From contig CM043961.1 of assembly GCA_014529385.2 (NCBI GenBank), positions 15,542,478 to 15,604,477 of the forward strand: a stretch of 62,000 nucleotides of DNA, in the 5' to 3' direction. Positions within the stretch are counted from its first letter, which is position 1. Each line of letters starts with the position of its first letter. The DNA is from Adiantum capillus-veneris. Lineage: Eukaryota > Streptophyta > Polypodiopsida > Polypodiales > Pteridaceae. Made by a program: the position numbers and the translations under genes. The notes beneath the pieces are model-generated. The model did no database searches. It was not told the origin of the DNA and was given only the letters and a program-made list of their open reading frames with translations. This document shows positions 22,068 to 34,940 of this stretch, one piece after another.

Positions 22068-23929
22068 TCGAAGAGACCTAAACTAGAAAAAAACACGAGC
22101 GTCTTGTGTAGTTGTCATTTAACTTCCTCTAGGTTCACTTAGAGTTCAAAAATTTCTTTTAGAAACCGCATAGCTTAAGATTGTCGTCTTTTGCTGTGTA
22201 GAGGTAGCTTGGAAGTAATCGTACTTGTTGAGTACCTTTAGGACTGTAGGATTGTAGATTTAGATTAGGATTTGGAGAATGATTGGTAGATGAGACAAGT
22301 CTCAAGATCAAGGCTCTGAAAAAACATAAAAGCCACAAGAAAACGAGTGTTTGTGGACACTTTCCACAACCCCATTGCATGAGAATCTAGGAGTAGGGTA
22401 AGTAGGATCCGAGGGGTGGATTTCAAAACATTGCTCTCTCTGAAAGAATCAAGTGTGAGTTGTTATTGGAAGTTGGAGAATTTCAGGTCTACGGCTAGAA
22501 ATAGCTCGAAAAGACTCGAATCCACTCAATCCGACTGGAGAGTAAGCCTAAGAGTTGTCTGAACCAGTGGGTAAGCTCAAAGACACTTCGAGATAAAAAA
22601 TTTCAAGAGTTGGCCAAAACTCAGATTATTTACTTTTTCTTGACAATTTAGGCCAAATTAAGTTTTGACTTGATTTATAGGCTTAAAATACATCATATAG
22701 AGACTGTCCTTGAGAAATTGGAAAAAAGGTCTCATTTCAAGCCTAAAGTTGATAATCACGATTATTAACTTTCTGCTCTAAATTGACCAAGGTTCATACC
22801 ATTGACTCATTGCATGTGTACAAACAACTTTTGTAAAGGCCCAAGAGATTTGGATCACTAACTGGCAAAAGAATAAGTAAAAACTAAAGTTTGTACCGAC
22901 TTTTTGAATCTTGAGTATAATTTGGGGGAAAATTTATCCAAACTTGTTGAAATTTGATTCATAGTCTTATGTTGATGTGATAAACATGTATACATGCTCA
23001 ATTGACCAAAAATTGTGTAATAAGCCCACAAACCAAATTTGGTAAGATTTGGACCACTGAAGTGAAATTTGTGACTAAAATTGCAAAGTTAGTCTGCGGA
23101 CAGATAATTGATGACCATTTGATCAAAAATTGTCCAAACTTGATGAAACTTGGCTAGTGACCTTAACTTAAGGTGCTTAACATGTGTCAAGGTTGGGACA
23201 AAAACTTGCAAAAATATAGCTGGAGTAAATAATCGCGATTATTTACATCTACTTCATGATTTTGCAAATTTGAGTATACCACAAGGTCAAGCACATCAAG
23301 TAGACCTCACAAATCAATTTTGGTGAAATTTGGATTCCAAAAGTGAGACTTACGCCAGATTCTTGAAATCAGAGTTTGCGGACATCAAACAGTTGATAAA
23401 CTTGATCAGATTTTGTTTAAACTTGTTGAAACTTGTCCATGGACTCTAACAAGTTGTATACTTGCCAAACCTATCAAAAAAGTGCAAAAGACTGACAAAA
23501 GTAAATAATTACGATTATTTACTTCTACTATCCAGAGACATCAATTTTGACTTTTGAACTTATACAGTGATAGACCAACATAATATAAAGCCACGGGGCA
23601 ATTTTGGGTTCAATCGGATCAAAATTAACACATGTACACTCAGTTTACAGGTTGCAAATTATACCTTTGATTTTTTGCTGAAGTCGAATTTGAAAGTCAA
23701 ATTTTGACTCTCATAGCTCGATTTGAAGTGATACATATAGACCAATCACGAGAATAGAAAAAATTCTACTGTCTTTATAGAAGAATAGCTAACTTGATCC
23801 AATTTGTATAGGAATCAAGTTGCAGACGAGGAATCGGTGGCTTGACAGAAAGTTGCAATTAAATCAAGTGGAAATTGACAACAAGTCAATCCAAAGGTGA
23901 GTACTCCATCCAGGGCTTCATAAGTCTAT
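22068..23929 (+). other. Gypsy leader with recurring near-palindrome
   Basis: No ORF. A near-palindrome GTAAATAATCGCGATTATTT recurs in variants at about 22751, 23226 and 23501, with a half-copy at 21706 in the LTR. It is embedded in degenerate tandem units that share words such as AAACTTGTTGAAACTTG. Confidence 0.6.
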
Positions 23930-26900
23930 ATGAACCTTAGATCTGGTTGTGTACTAGAAAATCAGGGCATACTCGGAGAAACCTCCAGTAGAGTATCTAC
24001 CAAAGAAATCATGAATCAAGGCAATTCCTTGCACACAATTCCTGAAGAAGTCTCTGACACTCTTTCAGATTCAACATTCGAAATGTCTTCTTACTCGACT
24101 CACTCGAAAACCGGAACGACAGTGCGCTATAAGCATATACTATCTTTTTACAAGACTAACCGTCATGAAGCCCAAGTTTACTTGGACCCTAACGAGGAGT
24201 ATGCTATTCGCATTGATGACCATGGTATTGAGTTCGAAGAAAAGATTGGAGCAAACAAACAAGGAAAATTGTACATGGATCAAAACAAAACTCAGTATTT
24301 ACAAGTTGAAAACCCTGACTTGATAGTTAGAAGTAAATACCATAATCCCAGATATGTCAGCAAAAGAAGAACCACCAACTTTAGAATTCGAGGGATACGA
24401 TCAAGTAGACTTGAAGCCTTTGAAACGGATTAGTACGGATAATCCTAGGATTGGAGTCTATTGTTGGGAAGATAGAAACATAAAAGATCTTCTATGGACG
24501 TCTCATGCCAAACCAGGACAATTAACGGCCATGAAGATCATCTATATCTTCAAGATTAAAGATAAGGGATCAATAGACCTACCAACTACCTCTTTAGAGA
24601 TTGTTATAACAACAACTTTGTTATGATGACTCCTAAGGAGGTAGAACAAACCAAATACCAAGGGTATTCCATACGGGATTGGATATTGGGGCAAGGACCA
24701 GAAACAATTCCAAGAGATGAACACTGTGAGAGATCATCTGAGAGTAATGTGAAGAAACCAGAAACCACCTCATCACGTAGAAAACCAGGTGACACTAAGG
24801 CCAGTCCAGGGCTACATGAGTCACTATTTCCAACAAACTGGTTTAAAGGACTCAGAACATGACCAACTTCCAAAAGACCGGGAGTTGAACCAAACAGACG
24901 CGTCAGAATAGCTGATTTTCAAAAATGGATCAAAAAATAAAGTGGATCAGGGGATTCATACGACCAGTTAGCAAGCTTTAAGCAAGTGCTAAGAGCAAAG
25001 CGTATATTCGATTTCCATACTCAATTCAAGGGGTTTGGAATGACATTAGAAGGAAAAGCTTTGACATGGTTCCAAAACATTCCACCAAGGTCAATCATGG
25101 ACTTGAACACATTAGCTCAAGGATTTGTAGCTGCTTATTCCAAAACGGGGTCAAACATAATACGGTAGCTCAAATCTACAACTTTAAACAGAAACATGGT
25201 GAGTCTGTTAGGGATTGTGCAACTCGAATGAAACAATACATTACCAGATGCCCAGAGATGGAGATACCTGCAGAAGAACGACTTGTATCTTTGTTTCTGG
25301 AGGGATTGCTAAACAAAGAACTTCATGCTATACTCTATAGTAAAAAGCATACAACCCTAGAATCATGTGTGTATGATGCTATTGACCTAGGAGACAATTG
25401 TGAGATCTTCAATGAAGAAGATGTCCCTAAGGATAACCAAAGCGAGAAGACAACGTCCACAAAACCAGCACAAGTGGGAACGGCTGCTGCGGCACCACTT
25501 TGAGCCATAGAAGATGCTAAAAAGGATGAACAACATGCAAAAAGCACCTATGAGAGGACCAGGACAAGGGGTACCTCCGCAGGATAACCAATTAGGCCAC
25601 AAAAATGGTGTGCAATCGAGGATAAATGGACCAACCATGAGAGCCATGAGTGCTACTTCAGACCAAAGTATGATGGGAATGTTCAGTACGTGCCCATGCG
25701 GCCACAAGGACAACCCATGTACAGATATCAGCCTAATATGGCCCAAGCTCAAAGACCACCAATGGGTATGGAAAGACCTCAACCTGTGTTGGGACAACAA
25801 CCTTCGTATCCAGGACATAATGCAGTGCCTGTAAAGTACATGCACTCTGAAGGAGTCATAGATGGACAAGCATTAGTACCTGTCACACCCTATGCAGAGC
25901 CTAGTCCATCTACAGTAATGGTAGAAGGAGATTGGTATAGTCCACATCCACCACCAATGGAAGAAACCGTGACTTATGCTCCACCAGAGCTAGCACCGAT
26001 GTATTATGTATCTAATCAAGGTGTTAGACCTCCCATGGGAAGACCCATGATGAAGCCTAGAGTAGGAAACTGTCATAATTGTGGTGCTGATGACCATTGG
26101 AAAAATGAATGTCCAGAGCCTGACAAAAACCTCAAACCAATTGAAGCCTATTGCATACAATGTTGCAAAAAGGGAGGACACTTTCCGGAAGATTTTCCTA
26201 AAAATCCTTTGAACAAGTATTCCAAGTGATGCCTAGTAGCTCATCAGAGTGTGAACTGATTGTTTCAATCAATGTAATCACTAGAGCCTAGGCAAAGAAA
26301 AAGAAACACAACTCCTTTAATGATTTGAAGAACACGAAAGTTTCTTCTCAAAGAATCAAAAGGAGAAGAAGCAAAAGATATGAGATGAGAAAACAAAAGC
26401 AACGGGTTGAAATCGAAGAGAAAGCAAGGAAGCTAGCCCAGGACAAGTTGAAAGAAACTGGCAATGTGAATTCAAGGAAACAACCGTGAAATCTGGAGGA
26501 TCCATTCTGGTTGATAAATTTTTTGAGCCTATTAATGCCGCCTTGGAAGCCTACCAAGCAGGACTTAAAGCAGGCCAAAACATAGAAAATAAATGGAAAA
26601 ATTATCCATCTCCAAACATGGAAGCAGCTAAGCTAAAAGCTTATCAAAATTTGGTAAGAATCACGCAAGAAATGATGGAAAAACAAAAACCCAAGCTTGA
26701 AAGTATTGCAACACCTGAAGAGCTTGTGGTAGAAAAAACGAAAGCAAAATCCGATGTGGCGGCAGAGCCCCACCTTGAAACAAATGAACCAGAGCTTATA
26801 GTGTCGGACAACGAAGATGCTTTAAATGGAATTCCATTCGTAGAGGAAGATTGGCTAGGGCACTTATTGGAAAAAGTGAGAGAGATCAATGATGGGAGCC

Positions 26901-27079
26901 TAACTCCGAACCAGCAAGGACAAACATTGGCTTCCCATGTTGTCAGATTCCTTTCAATCAAAGAGGGAGAGAACATTGTATTGTCATCACACACATTAAT
27001 CCACTCTCTAGTGAATAATGGGGCTTCATTCAATTCCTGCACCTCAACGCATAGCATAACCCATCTACACAATTTTTAG
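23930..27079 (+). pseudogene. Decayed Ty3/gypsy gag, truncated at the protease
   Basis: Opens with ATG and MNLRSGCVLEN, close to the start of the intact gag at 39104 (MHLRSGRVLEH). Pieces follow in several frames. A Retrotrans_gag region (24986-25503) has KGFGMTLEGKALTWFQ and, after a frameshift near 25140, GESVRDCATRMKQYI. A proline/methionine-rich linker precedes a zinc knuckle CHNCGADDHWKNEC near 26071. A second knuckle is degenerate. The last piece (26486-27079) ends near a possible protease active-site relic, NNGASFNSC. Nothing recognisable of RT or integrase follows, so the element is truncated. Confidence 0.75.
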
Positions 27080-28165
27080 AGAATCATCCACTTTGAAAAA
27101 CACATACACGCAATGGTGTAATAAATGTCAAGCATCCAAAAAAGAAACGCGAGAGTCTCCTTTGTATGGAGAACACTTTTTCAAAATAAACCATAAACCC
27201 TATCTTGGTCTCCCACAAGGGATTTAAGTGTTTTCAACATAGACATTATACACCCGCGTATTGTCAAAATAACCATTCGCACCATATCAGGCTTCCACAA
27301 GGAATTTAAGGAATTTTTGTAAACAGAAAATGATATTTCATCATTCTCAAAATGACCCATCGTCACCAAACCCTGTCAAAAAAATAAAATGCTCTTTTTT
27401 TGCAAAGAGTGCAAGTGGAAGATGCAAACCTGTAAATCACTCTCTTAACCGACAACACAAGCTCCGACATCTTCTCATTAGAGTCGGAAGACTTCACCAC
27501 ATCCATTAGATAAATAAAATCCTACATACATAGTAACAATCAAAAAGCACACTCAACCTGATCTTGTGTAAATTAACACATGTCTATATTCTATTAAAAA
27601 CAATGTTCAAATGTCTACCTACAAAATATGATTCTTCATGCTCATCTTGTAGAATAGGTCAAAAGAATTTGGAACTTCTAAAAAGCTTGTAATCACCAAA
27701 ATGAAGATATTGTGGATCCTTAGACTTAGTGAGGTTTCATGAGGTGTAGTAAAGAGAGCAAATGTACAGCAAGAGCATTCCTCCAATTACAACAAGGAAC
27801 TAGCAAATAGAATATGATAGTGGTGCAAGTCAATGTTTTTTTGGCAATGGCTTATATGCAGTGATGTTGCAAGTGGAAAACCCTCTTGATACCAAGTGTT
27901 CACCAAATAGTGAATTGATAGAGATGACTCTGATCCTCCATAGATTCAAAGGCGAGACATTTGTGCTTGACTATGTGCATAATGTACAAGTGAGGAGAGG
28001 GGCCAAAAGTCCATAAATGTAGATACATGGGTGATGGTGTCTACCTTGATTTTGTTTCTGAATAGGAAGGTGCCCTTATGTTAGATGCCGAGATGTGCAT
28101 TTTTATCAATAATAGTTAGTAAGCTGAATGCGGGTCTGTCAACAAAAGTGAGTTTATAGTCCCTT
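27080..28165. other. Intergenic region, no gene seen
   Basis: AT-rich. An imperfect direct repeat of about 90 bp (CAAAATAAACC..CACAAGGGATTTAAG and CAAAATAACC..CACAAGGAATTTAAG) lies at 27182-27320. No coding signal was found. Confidence 0.5.
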
Positions 28166-28207
<42 letters not shown>

Positions 28208-28225
28208 CCCCCCCCCCCGCCCCCC
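28166..28225. repeat. (CT)n plus C-rich tract
   Basis: A CT run to about 28205 followed by C13, G and C6. Confidence 0.9.
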
Positions 28226-28435
28226 ACATTTGGGTACTGAGATCAAGGTGTACTGCTATAATCCCATCTATCAAACTAGATAATTATTGAGTCTAACAGG
28301 TAACTGTACGATACTACAATGACTTCACCATCCCATTTAGTGCCCATGGCACATTGTTTGGGCCCTCCTTATTAGTAGAAAAACTCATAGGGCACTCATG
28401 CACTTACATCGATGGGTGCATGTGTGCACTATGCA

Positions 28436-28438
<3 letters not shown>

Positions 28439-28511
<73 letters not shown>
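28439..28511. repeat. (GT)n(GA)n compound microsatellite
   Basis: GT units pass into GA units at about 28471. The following stretch, 28512-29680, contains only short frames that I do not recognise. Confidence 0.9.
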
Positions 28512-28512
<1 letters not shown>

Positions 28513-29680
28513 TTGCAAGCTATCTCATAGGAATATCAAAGTTCATCCATGTTTTTCCCCTTTTGCAATAATGTAGCCTGGCATGCAAGGGGCTTTCAAT
28601 GGTGGATCTCTACATGAGAAACAAGGGAGCCAAAATATGGATGCGTATCGGGTAGCTACATGGGAAGAGAAGACTTCCTTAATTCACAAGAGAGTGATAA
28701 TTGAGCCCAAACTGAGTGAGAGTGCCCAACGAGCATATAGAGATGAACATGGAGAGTTGGCATGGAGAGTCCATAGAAAGAGACCAAGTATTGGTGGAGA
28801 GGTATGTGTGAGATTTGTTTACATCGGTGTGCTTAATGTCAAAAGGCTTAATCATTGTCATCATGATCATGTCGTTGCCTACCAATCCATGTAAAAGTAT
28901 AAAGACTTTCAAGTTCCTTTGCACTCACTCTTCCGTGCTTAGCTTTGGGGTTCTGTTTGATTTTAGTTCTAACGCCCTAACCAAAGGGTGTTCGAATTTT
29001 CAATGAAAGGGCAATCACTTTTGTGACCCGTGCTTTGCTTCCTTTGCTCATGAGCTCTTTAGGTAGCTTGCCTTAGAGTAACATACATATCCTAAGTCTC
29101 TTGCATGTTTTACCATTACCTTCCTCGTCTCCAATTTTGTGTGCCCATCTCCAAAGTCAATGTAGCTTCGTACAAAAAATTCACACATTCTGTGCAATCT
29201 TTTTGTAGAAAATCGCACTTTATCCCATTCAAGACGATACAAGACATTCGTGAACGCTACTAGGGTCGCTTGGCCGCACTCGACCCATGATTCAGGTCAC
29301 AACAATTGAGTCCTCAAACACTCACATGTCATGTGCAATCTTACGAACACGAGCATACATTAAATTCAATAGCGTAGAAGAAGAATTTGGTTTTAAAAGG
29401 TGCAACAAAGACTTTATTTATGCCACACTGGGGCTGTTTATCCTAATCCATTCTCCTTCCAAGTAGACCTAGGTAGATGGACAGAAAGATTCTAACCTTG
29501 TGGATTTTATTTTTTCAAAACTCACAATGGTGAGTGGATTATATTAACTAGTAAAACGGCACCGCCTTCGGTGGAGGCATGGCCCCTCTTACCCTCAAAC
29601 CCCTTGCTCTTGGAAAATTTCATAAAGGAAGATCAAGAAAAGTTCTCTCTCTCTCCTCCCCCCCCCCATCCTCTTGCCAT

Positions 29681-29775
29681 AGGTTAAGTGTAATCCCACC
29701 TTGATAACTTTAAATTCACCTTTCTTATAAAGTTGAAGGTGAAAAATCTAACAAATCTTGGAAATTTTAGTATGT
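29681..29775 (+). repeat. Small dispersed MITE-like repeat, copy 2
   Basis: Shares AGGTTAAGTGTAATCCCACC and GTTGAAGGTGAAAAATCTAA with copy 3 at 53781 and, inverted, with copy 1 at 1340-1460. Confidence 0.5.
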
Positions 29776-30046
29776 ATATTTGTCAAGACCACACACGTGT
29801 GAGATAAGGATGGAAGTGTAGTCTAGCTCGCTCTTAGCATGACACACATGGTATTTATAAGGTGATATTTGGGTTGAGAGCTTCTAAATCCATAGCTCAT
29901 TGGTGTATGACTTAGCCTTTGGAAAGAGAGAGAGAGGGGGGAATGGGAATCTGCCAGGGCAGAGGCCCGCCTAACTGGCCATTATCTGCTACATACATAG
30001 TGTTCCAAAATGGCCTACCAATCAATTTGTCCCACTTCACGTTCAA

Positions 30047-30049
<3 letters not shown>

Positions 30050-30131
<82 letters not shown>
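30050..30131. repeat. (GA)n microsatellite, about 82 bp
   Basis: About 40 GA units without interruption. Open frames across it are repeat artefacts. Confidence 0.95.
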
Positions 30132-30133
<2 letters not shown>

Positions 30134-30175
30134 ACATAAGCACTTTATTAAAGAGTCCTTTTTCAAACAATATAT

Positions 30176-30354
30176 ATTTTTACAACACAAACCCCACACA
30201 GTTCCAACTACCCCAGTAGTTCTTCTACTTTCATTTTATTTTACTTTATTTTATGTACCCAAACATGGTATCAGATTCACCAGTTTGTAATCATTTGGTC
30301 TCATTGGTCATTTTGGCCTTTTGACGACTCAATATATCATTTTATTTCATTTCA

Positions 30355-30387
<33 letters not shown>

Positions 30388-30420
30388 GTCTCTCTTTGCC
30401 TCTAGCTAAATTTCTCTCTC
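30176..30420 (+). repeat. Microsatellite-associated dispersed repeat, copy 2
   Basis: Contains ACAAACCCCACACAGTTCCA and then ATGGTATCAGATTCA, GGTCTCATTGGTCATTTTGG and a CT-rich end. Copy 3 begins immediately after (30428-30452) and continues beyond the copia insertion at 53052-53150, so two units stood in tandem before the insertion. Confidence 0.7.
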
Positions 30421-30452
30421 TATATGTATCACAAACCCCACATAGTTCCAGC

Positions 30453-31117
30453 TATTAAGTATGGAGCCTGATTTACCCCTTGTAATTTTCTATGGTAAAA
30501 ACGCACATTTGTAAGGCCCCCATTATGAGTAGAAGCCATCGTGCGTAAGGAAAAATCACTCACTAGAAACCAAAATCACTTGCCGGAAATCAAAATTCTC
30601 ATTGCCGGAAATTCCTTTTCGCCAGAATATTACGGCCCGGACGACGGTCGGAAAGTGGTCGAAAAACGACCGGTTGGTTGGCCAATTGGCCGGTGGTAGA
30701 AAGTCAATGGCCGGTGGCCGAATTCAAAAGCGGACTTATCTACACAAGGGCGTCTACACATGGCTGTCTCTTAGGAGAGAGGGCAGCCCTTTTGGCTTGT
30801 AAAAGGAGGCCTCTTCTACACACAAAAATGGATTTGTGAAGCATTGTGGCCCCATTGTGAAGTTGATGTGAGGTGGTGAAGGTGAAGCAAGGGGGGAGCT
30901 CCAAAAGGGTATGATCCCTTTGTAACTTACTTCTTGTTTGATGTACTAAAGCCATTAAGTGACTGTTTTCCCGTGGCCGTAGCCCACATTAGGTGAACCA
31001 CATATATCATGTGCACTCTGTCTCTCTCTACTCTATAATCTCTTGTGTGTCTAAATTATCTCTCTCCATTAAGTAATATACTCAATTTTCTACTTAGCTA
31101 CGTCATATTTCCTAACA
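30453..31117 (+). repeat. 5' LTR of the host copia element (665 bp)
   Basis: Starts TATTAAGTATGGAGC (TG mutated to TA) and ends CTACGTCATATTTCCTAACA. The TATA region reads TTGTAAAAGG here but CTATAAAAGG in the 3' LTR, so this copy's promoter may be weakened. It lacks a ~50 bp segment that is present in the 3' LTR. Confidence 0.88.
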
Positions 31118-31135
31118 ATTGGTCTCAAAGCAAGG
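31118..31135 (+). other. Diverged primer-binding site of the host copia element
   Basis: ATTGGTCTCAAAGCAAGG directly after the LTR, related to the ATTGGTATCAGAGC initiator-Met type but with several changes. Confidence 0.6.
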
Positions 31136-31190
31136 TTTTCTCGTAGCTAAATTATCTCAAGGAAAGGATTCCTTGAATTGAGTGGGAGTA

Positions 31191-33608
31191 ATGGTGGAGA
31201 AAGGGAAGCTCAAGATCGAGAAGTTCAACGGTAAATACTACCAACATTGGAAGATGCAGACTGAAAAATATCTCTACCAGAAGGACCTTTATATGCCACT
31301 AGGCGGTCTTGCAAAGAAGCCCACAAAGATGGCAGATGAAGCATGGATTGTCCTTGACCGAAAGGCACATGGAACAATCCAGTTAAGCTTGGCGTCAAAA
31401 CGGTGGCGTTCAACATTTCGGAGATGAAGACCAGGGAGGACTTGATGAAGTTACTTGATGACTTCTACGAGAAACCATCGGCATCCAATAAGGTATTTCT
31501 CATGAAGCCCTTATTCAATCTAAAGATGACAGAGAATCATCAAGTGCTGCACTTTCAGTGGAAACAAGAGGAAGGTCTAAGGAGAGGTTCAAAAACCAAA
31601 AGGGTCGTGATCGCTCAAGGCGGAGCAAGTCACGCACAAAGCAGTTCTTGAATGTTGGAACTGCGGCAAGAAGGGCCACGTCAAGAAGCATTGCTGGGCC
31701 AAGAAGAAGAAGGAGTCGGAGTCTCAAGACAACAAACCAACATCGGAGGCCAATGTGGCAGGTAAAGTAGAGCAAGATGCTCTAATTCTATCATTAGACG
31801 ATGTGTCTAATTCCTGGATAGTAGATTCCGGGGCTTCATTCCATGCGACACCACACAAGCAGCATTTCCAAGATTACACCAAAGGTAATTTTGGGTATGT
31901 ATACTTGGGAGATGACGAAGCTTGTGAAATTGTTGGTAAAGGCACAATTTGTGTCAAAATTGCTAACGGAAATGAATGGAAGCTTAAAGATGTTATGCAT
32001 GTTCCTTCTCTTAGCAAAAAATTGATCTCCACAGGACAATTGGACGATGAAGGTCATAACATTTCATTCGGAAGAGGAAAAACGGTGGAAGATCTCAAAG
32101 GGATCTTTGGTGGTTGCCAAGGGAGAAAAGGTCGGTACACTTGTACTGTTAGCACGCAATCTTCAACTTGTGCAATAGCTACGAAAGTCGACAGTGCAAT
32201 GTGGCACTATCGGCTTGGGCATATGAGTGCCAAAGGAATGCACATCCTTTGAACAAAGAAGCTTCTACCAGGTTTGAAACAAGTGGACTTAGAATTTTGT
32301 GAAGATTGTGTTTATGGTAAACAAAAGAGGGTAAAATTTCAAAATTCTAGAAATGAAAGAAAAAATAAAAAACTTAAGTTGTTTCATTTTGACGTTTGGG
32401 GTCCTGCAAGTACACCATACTTGGTGGCTCATTGTACTATGTAACATTCATAGACGATGCGACTAGGAAAACATGGGTTTATGTAATGAAGAATAAATCC
32501 GATGTGTTTTCCATATTTCAAAGGTGGAAAGCAATGAAACAGGTACTAAGGTTAAATGCCTCAGATCTGACAATGGAGGCGAATGTTGCAGCCAAGCTCT
32601 TGAAAGCTTTTGTGCTAGCAATGGCATTCAGAGGCAAAGAACAATCCCAAGGACAACTCAACAAAATGGAATTTCCAAAAGGATGAACAAAACAATCATG
32701 GAGCGAGCACGAAGCATGCGGCTACATGCAAGCCTACCGCTTGAGCTTTGGGCGTAAGTAGTAAGTACATCTGTGTACTTAATCAACCGGTCACCCTAAG
32801 CGACATTGGATGGAGGAGTTCCAGAGGAGGCATGGATAGGTAAACCGGTGAACGATTCATTTCTCAAAGTGTTTGGGTGTGAGGCTTTTATGCACATAGA
32901 TAGAAGCCTAAGGTCAAAGCTAGATGCAAAGTCCAAAAAGTGTTTCTTCATTGGCTATGGAGAAGGTGACTTTGGGTATCGCCTATGGAATCCTGAAGAT
33001 GGTAAAATCTTTAGGAGTAGGGATGTAATTTTTAGTGAACAAAATATGTACAAAGATTACTTGGAAAGAAAACAAACAAAAGAAACAGATGAAGAGTACA
33101 TGGAGCTTGAGGACGGTGAAGACTCAAGGAGTGCAAAACGGTGACAAAGTGCAACAACGTCAACCAAATCAGGAGCCTCAACCTGATCCCCGAAGATCCA
33201 CAAGAGCAAGTAGACCTCCAGAAAGGTTTGTTTCTTCCTTCAACCATCTCTTGATCTCAGATTCTGAAGAGCCGAAATCATACGAGGAAGCTATGCAACA
33301 CGAATCCAAAGAAGAATGGATAAAGAGCATGCAAGTGGAGATTGACTTATTACATCGCAACCAAACATGGGAGTTGGTTGAGTTCCCTAAAGGTAGACGG
33401 GCACTTCAAAACAAATGTGTGTATAAGCTGAAGGAAGAAGAAGGTGGTAAGGAAAAGGTACAAGTCTACGCTTGTGGTAAAAGGGTTTTCTCAAAATAAA
33501 GGTATTGACTTCAATGAAATATTTTCTCTTGTTGTAAAAATGAACTCAATTAGGCTTGTCTTAAGCTTTGTGGTTGCTCATGATTTAACTCTTGAGCAAA
33601 TGGATGTA
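31191..33608 (+). pseudogene. Host copia gag-protease-integrase and start of RT, decayed
   Basis: Begins ATGGTGGAGAAAGGG with a copia gag (KIEKFNGKYYQHWKMQTEKYL). Then come a gag tail with an internal deletion near 31560, a zinc knuckle CWNCGKKGHVKKHC near 31658, and a protease with WIVDSGASFHATP (31817) carrying an intact DSG. The GAG_pre-integrase region has WHYRLGHMSAKGM. The integrase core has FIDDATRKTW and SDNGGEC, but the third catalytic position reads Lys in NGISKRMN (near 32680) where Glu is usual. A C-terminal pol linker and the first RT residues follow. At least five frameshifts or stops break it. The RT stops at MDV, where the gypsy LTR begins, and resumes at 51089. Confidence 0.88.
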
Positions 33609-33901
33609 TGTTAACCCTCACGGCACACGGACACCCATCACCTACGATGGACGCGTATTATGTATTTGGTAGAGTCAGGTACCGGGCTTGTCGGACCAAT
33701 AGGGAAAGGTAGAGTGATCGCCGATGAGAGGCGCACTTTAACTTGGACATTCAAGGGATTAGTTGGTTAAGCATAGGCGCCCAAGTGTGAATGGGGTGAG
33801 CTCCTATAAAAGCCAACTAAACCTAATTTTTACTCATTCTCTCATTTGTGCAATTGAAGAGTGCTCTTGCTCCATCTCCATCTTCTTCTTCTTCACCTCC
33901 T

Positions 33902-33933
<32 letters not shown>

Positions 33934-34184
33934 GGAGAGTGTGTGTGCGATCGAGCATTACGAAGGCACGACGGCGGCGAAGCGGTTGAGCGCGGCACGA
34001 CTGCAGCTTCTTCTTCATCGCGGCGAGGAATCCACCACGAAGGCGAGCGTAGAGCGGTGAGTGACACACCCTTTGTTTTCTTGAGCTTGCTAGTTTAGGC
34101 TTGTTGTGTGCTTGGAGCCGTTTGTGGCTCGCATACGGTGTATTGGCAAGTCCCTTGCTTCGACAGTGCGGCAAGGAGCACACA
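33609..34184 (+). repeat. 5' LTR of the gypsy element (576 bp)
   Basis: Starts TGTTAACCCTCACGGC and ends GGAGCACACA. Differences from the 3' LTR are few and sit mainly in the GT/GA microsatellite at about 33902-33938. Confidence 0.93.
33801..33815 (+). promoter_or_regulatory. TATA box in the gypsy 5' LTR
   Basis: CTCCTATAAAAGCC, kept unchanged in the 3' LTR at about 50696. Its placement mid-LTR fits an RNA polymerase II promoter at the U3/R border. Confidence 0.6.
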
Positions 34185-34188
34185 TTTT

Positions 34189-34206
34189 TGGCGCCGCTGC
34201 CGGGGA
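34189..34206 (+). other. Primer-binding site of the gypsy element, Asp-tRNA type
   Basis: TGGCGCCGCTGCCGGGGA is complementary to the 3' end of plant tRNA-Asp except for one base (C for T at position 9). It lies four bases after the LTR. Confidence 0.85.
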
Positions 34207-34288
34207 TATGCCCTACACTAAGCTCGGTTAGCACTTTACGCTTCCTTGTGGTGCAATTTCTATCATAGGAAAGGCAGGGAAGGAGTGT

Positions 34289-34535
34289 GTGGAAGATTTC
34301 TGTTTTTTGCGTTTTCTGCAATTGCTGTCAAGTTTCAATTTCTGCTATTGTCTGCGTTTTTTCAATTTCTGCAATTTCTGCATTTTCAAGTTCGGCGTTT
34401 TCAATTTCTGCAATTTTCTGCATTTCTGTCAATTTGCTGCAATTTCTGCGTTTTTTCTGCATTTTCTGCAATTTCGGCAATTTCTGCGTTTTTCTGCATT
34501 TTTTTCAATTTCTGTATTTTCTGCATCAACAAAAA
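34289..34535 (+). repeat. CAATTTCTGC-type degenerate tandem repeat in the gypsy leader
   Basis: More than fifteen copies of a roughly 10-12 bp unit (CAATTTCTGC, GCGTTTTTTCTGC and similar). An A-rich stretch follows to about 34640. Long apparent ORFs across it are repeat artefacts. Confidence 0.8.
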
Positions 34536-34734
34536 AAAAAAAAAAAAAAAAGGGAAAAAAAAAGTTTTTGAGGAAAAAAAATAATTTTGAAAAAAAAAAT
34601 TATTTTTATTTGAAAAAAAATTCAGAAATTAAAAACGCGAGTGAGTGGGCGGCGATATTTTTAGAAAATAAAAAACGTGACTCTTAAAACGGACGGGTTG
34701 GTTTGTATAAAAGCCCAAGCCCAAGCCCAAGCCC

Positions 34735-34923
34735 TGTTGGGGTATAGGCGTCTGTGCCTTGCCCGGCCGCCTAGAGTCTGGGCGCCCACTGACTTGTATA
34801 CCTTATACATAGCATAAGTGTATAGGGGGCTGCTCACTCTTTTGAGTCTCCCCACCCACATCGTGTCTGTCTCCTTCTCTCTCTCTCTCACTCTCCGTCT
34901 GTGGTGCTCCCCGATCCCCTTCA
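34735..34923 (+). repeat. 5' LTR of the small copia element (189 bp)
   Basis: TG..CA ends: starts TGTTGGGGTATAGGCG and ends GATCCCCTTCA. Contains a short CT run. Confidence 0.95.
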
Positions 34924-34925
34924 AT

Positions 34926-34940
34926 TGGTATCAGAGCTAT
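34926..34940 (+). other. Primer-binding site, initiator-Met tRNA type
   Basis: TGGTATCAGAGCTAT lies two bases after the LTR, as at 13361. Confidence 0.85.

Noticed and set aside
28583-28894. 103-codon ORF after the GT/GA tract
   Set aside because: Unrecognised, short, and without flanking gene structure. I could not separate it from chance.
34287-34687. Overlapping ORFs of 94-132 codons in the gypsy leader
   Set aside because: Phe/Cys-rich products of the CAATTTCTGC-like tandem repeat and the A-run, not genes.
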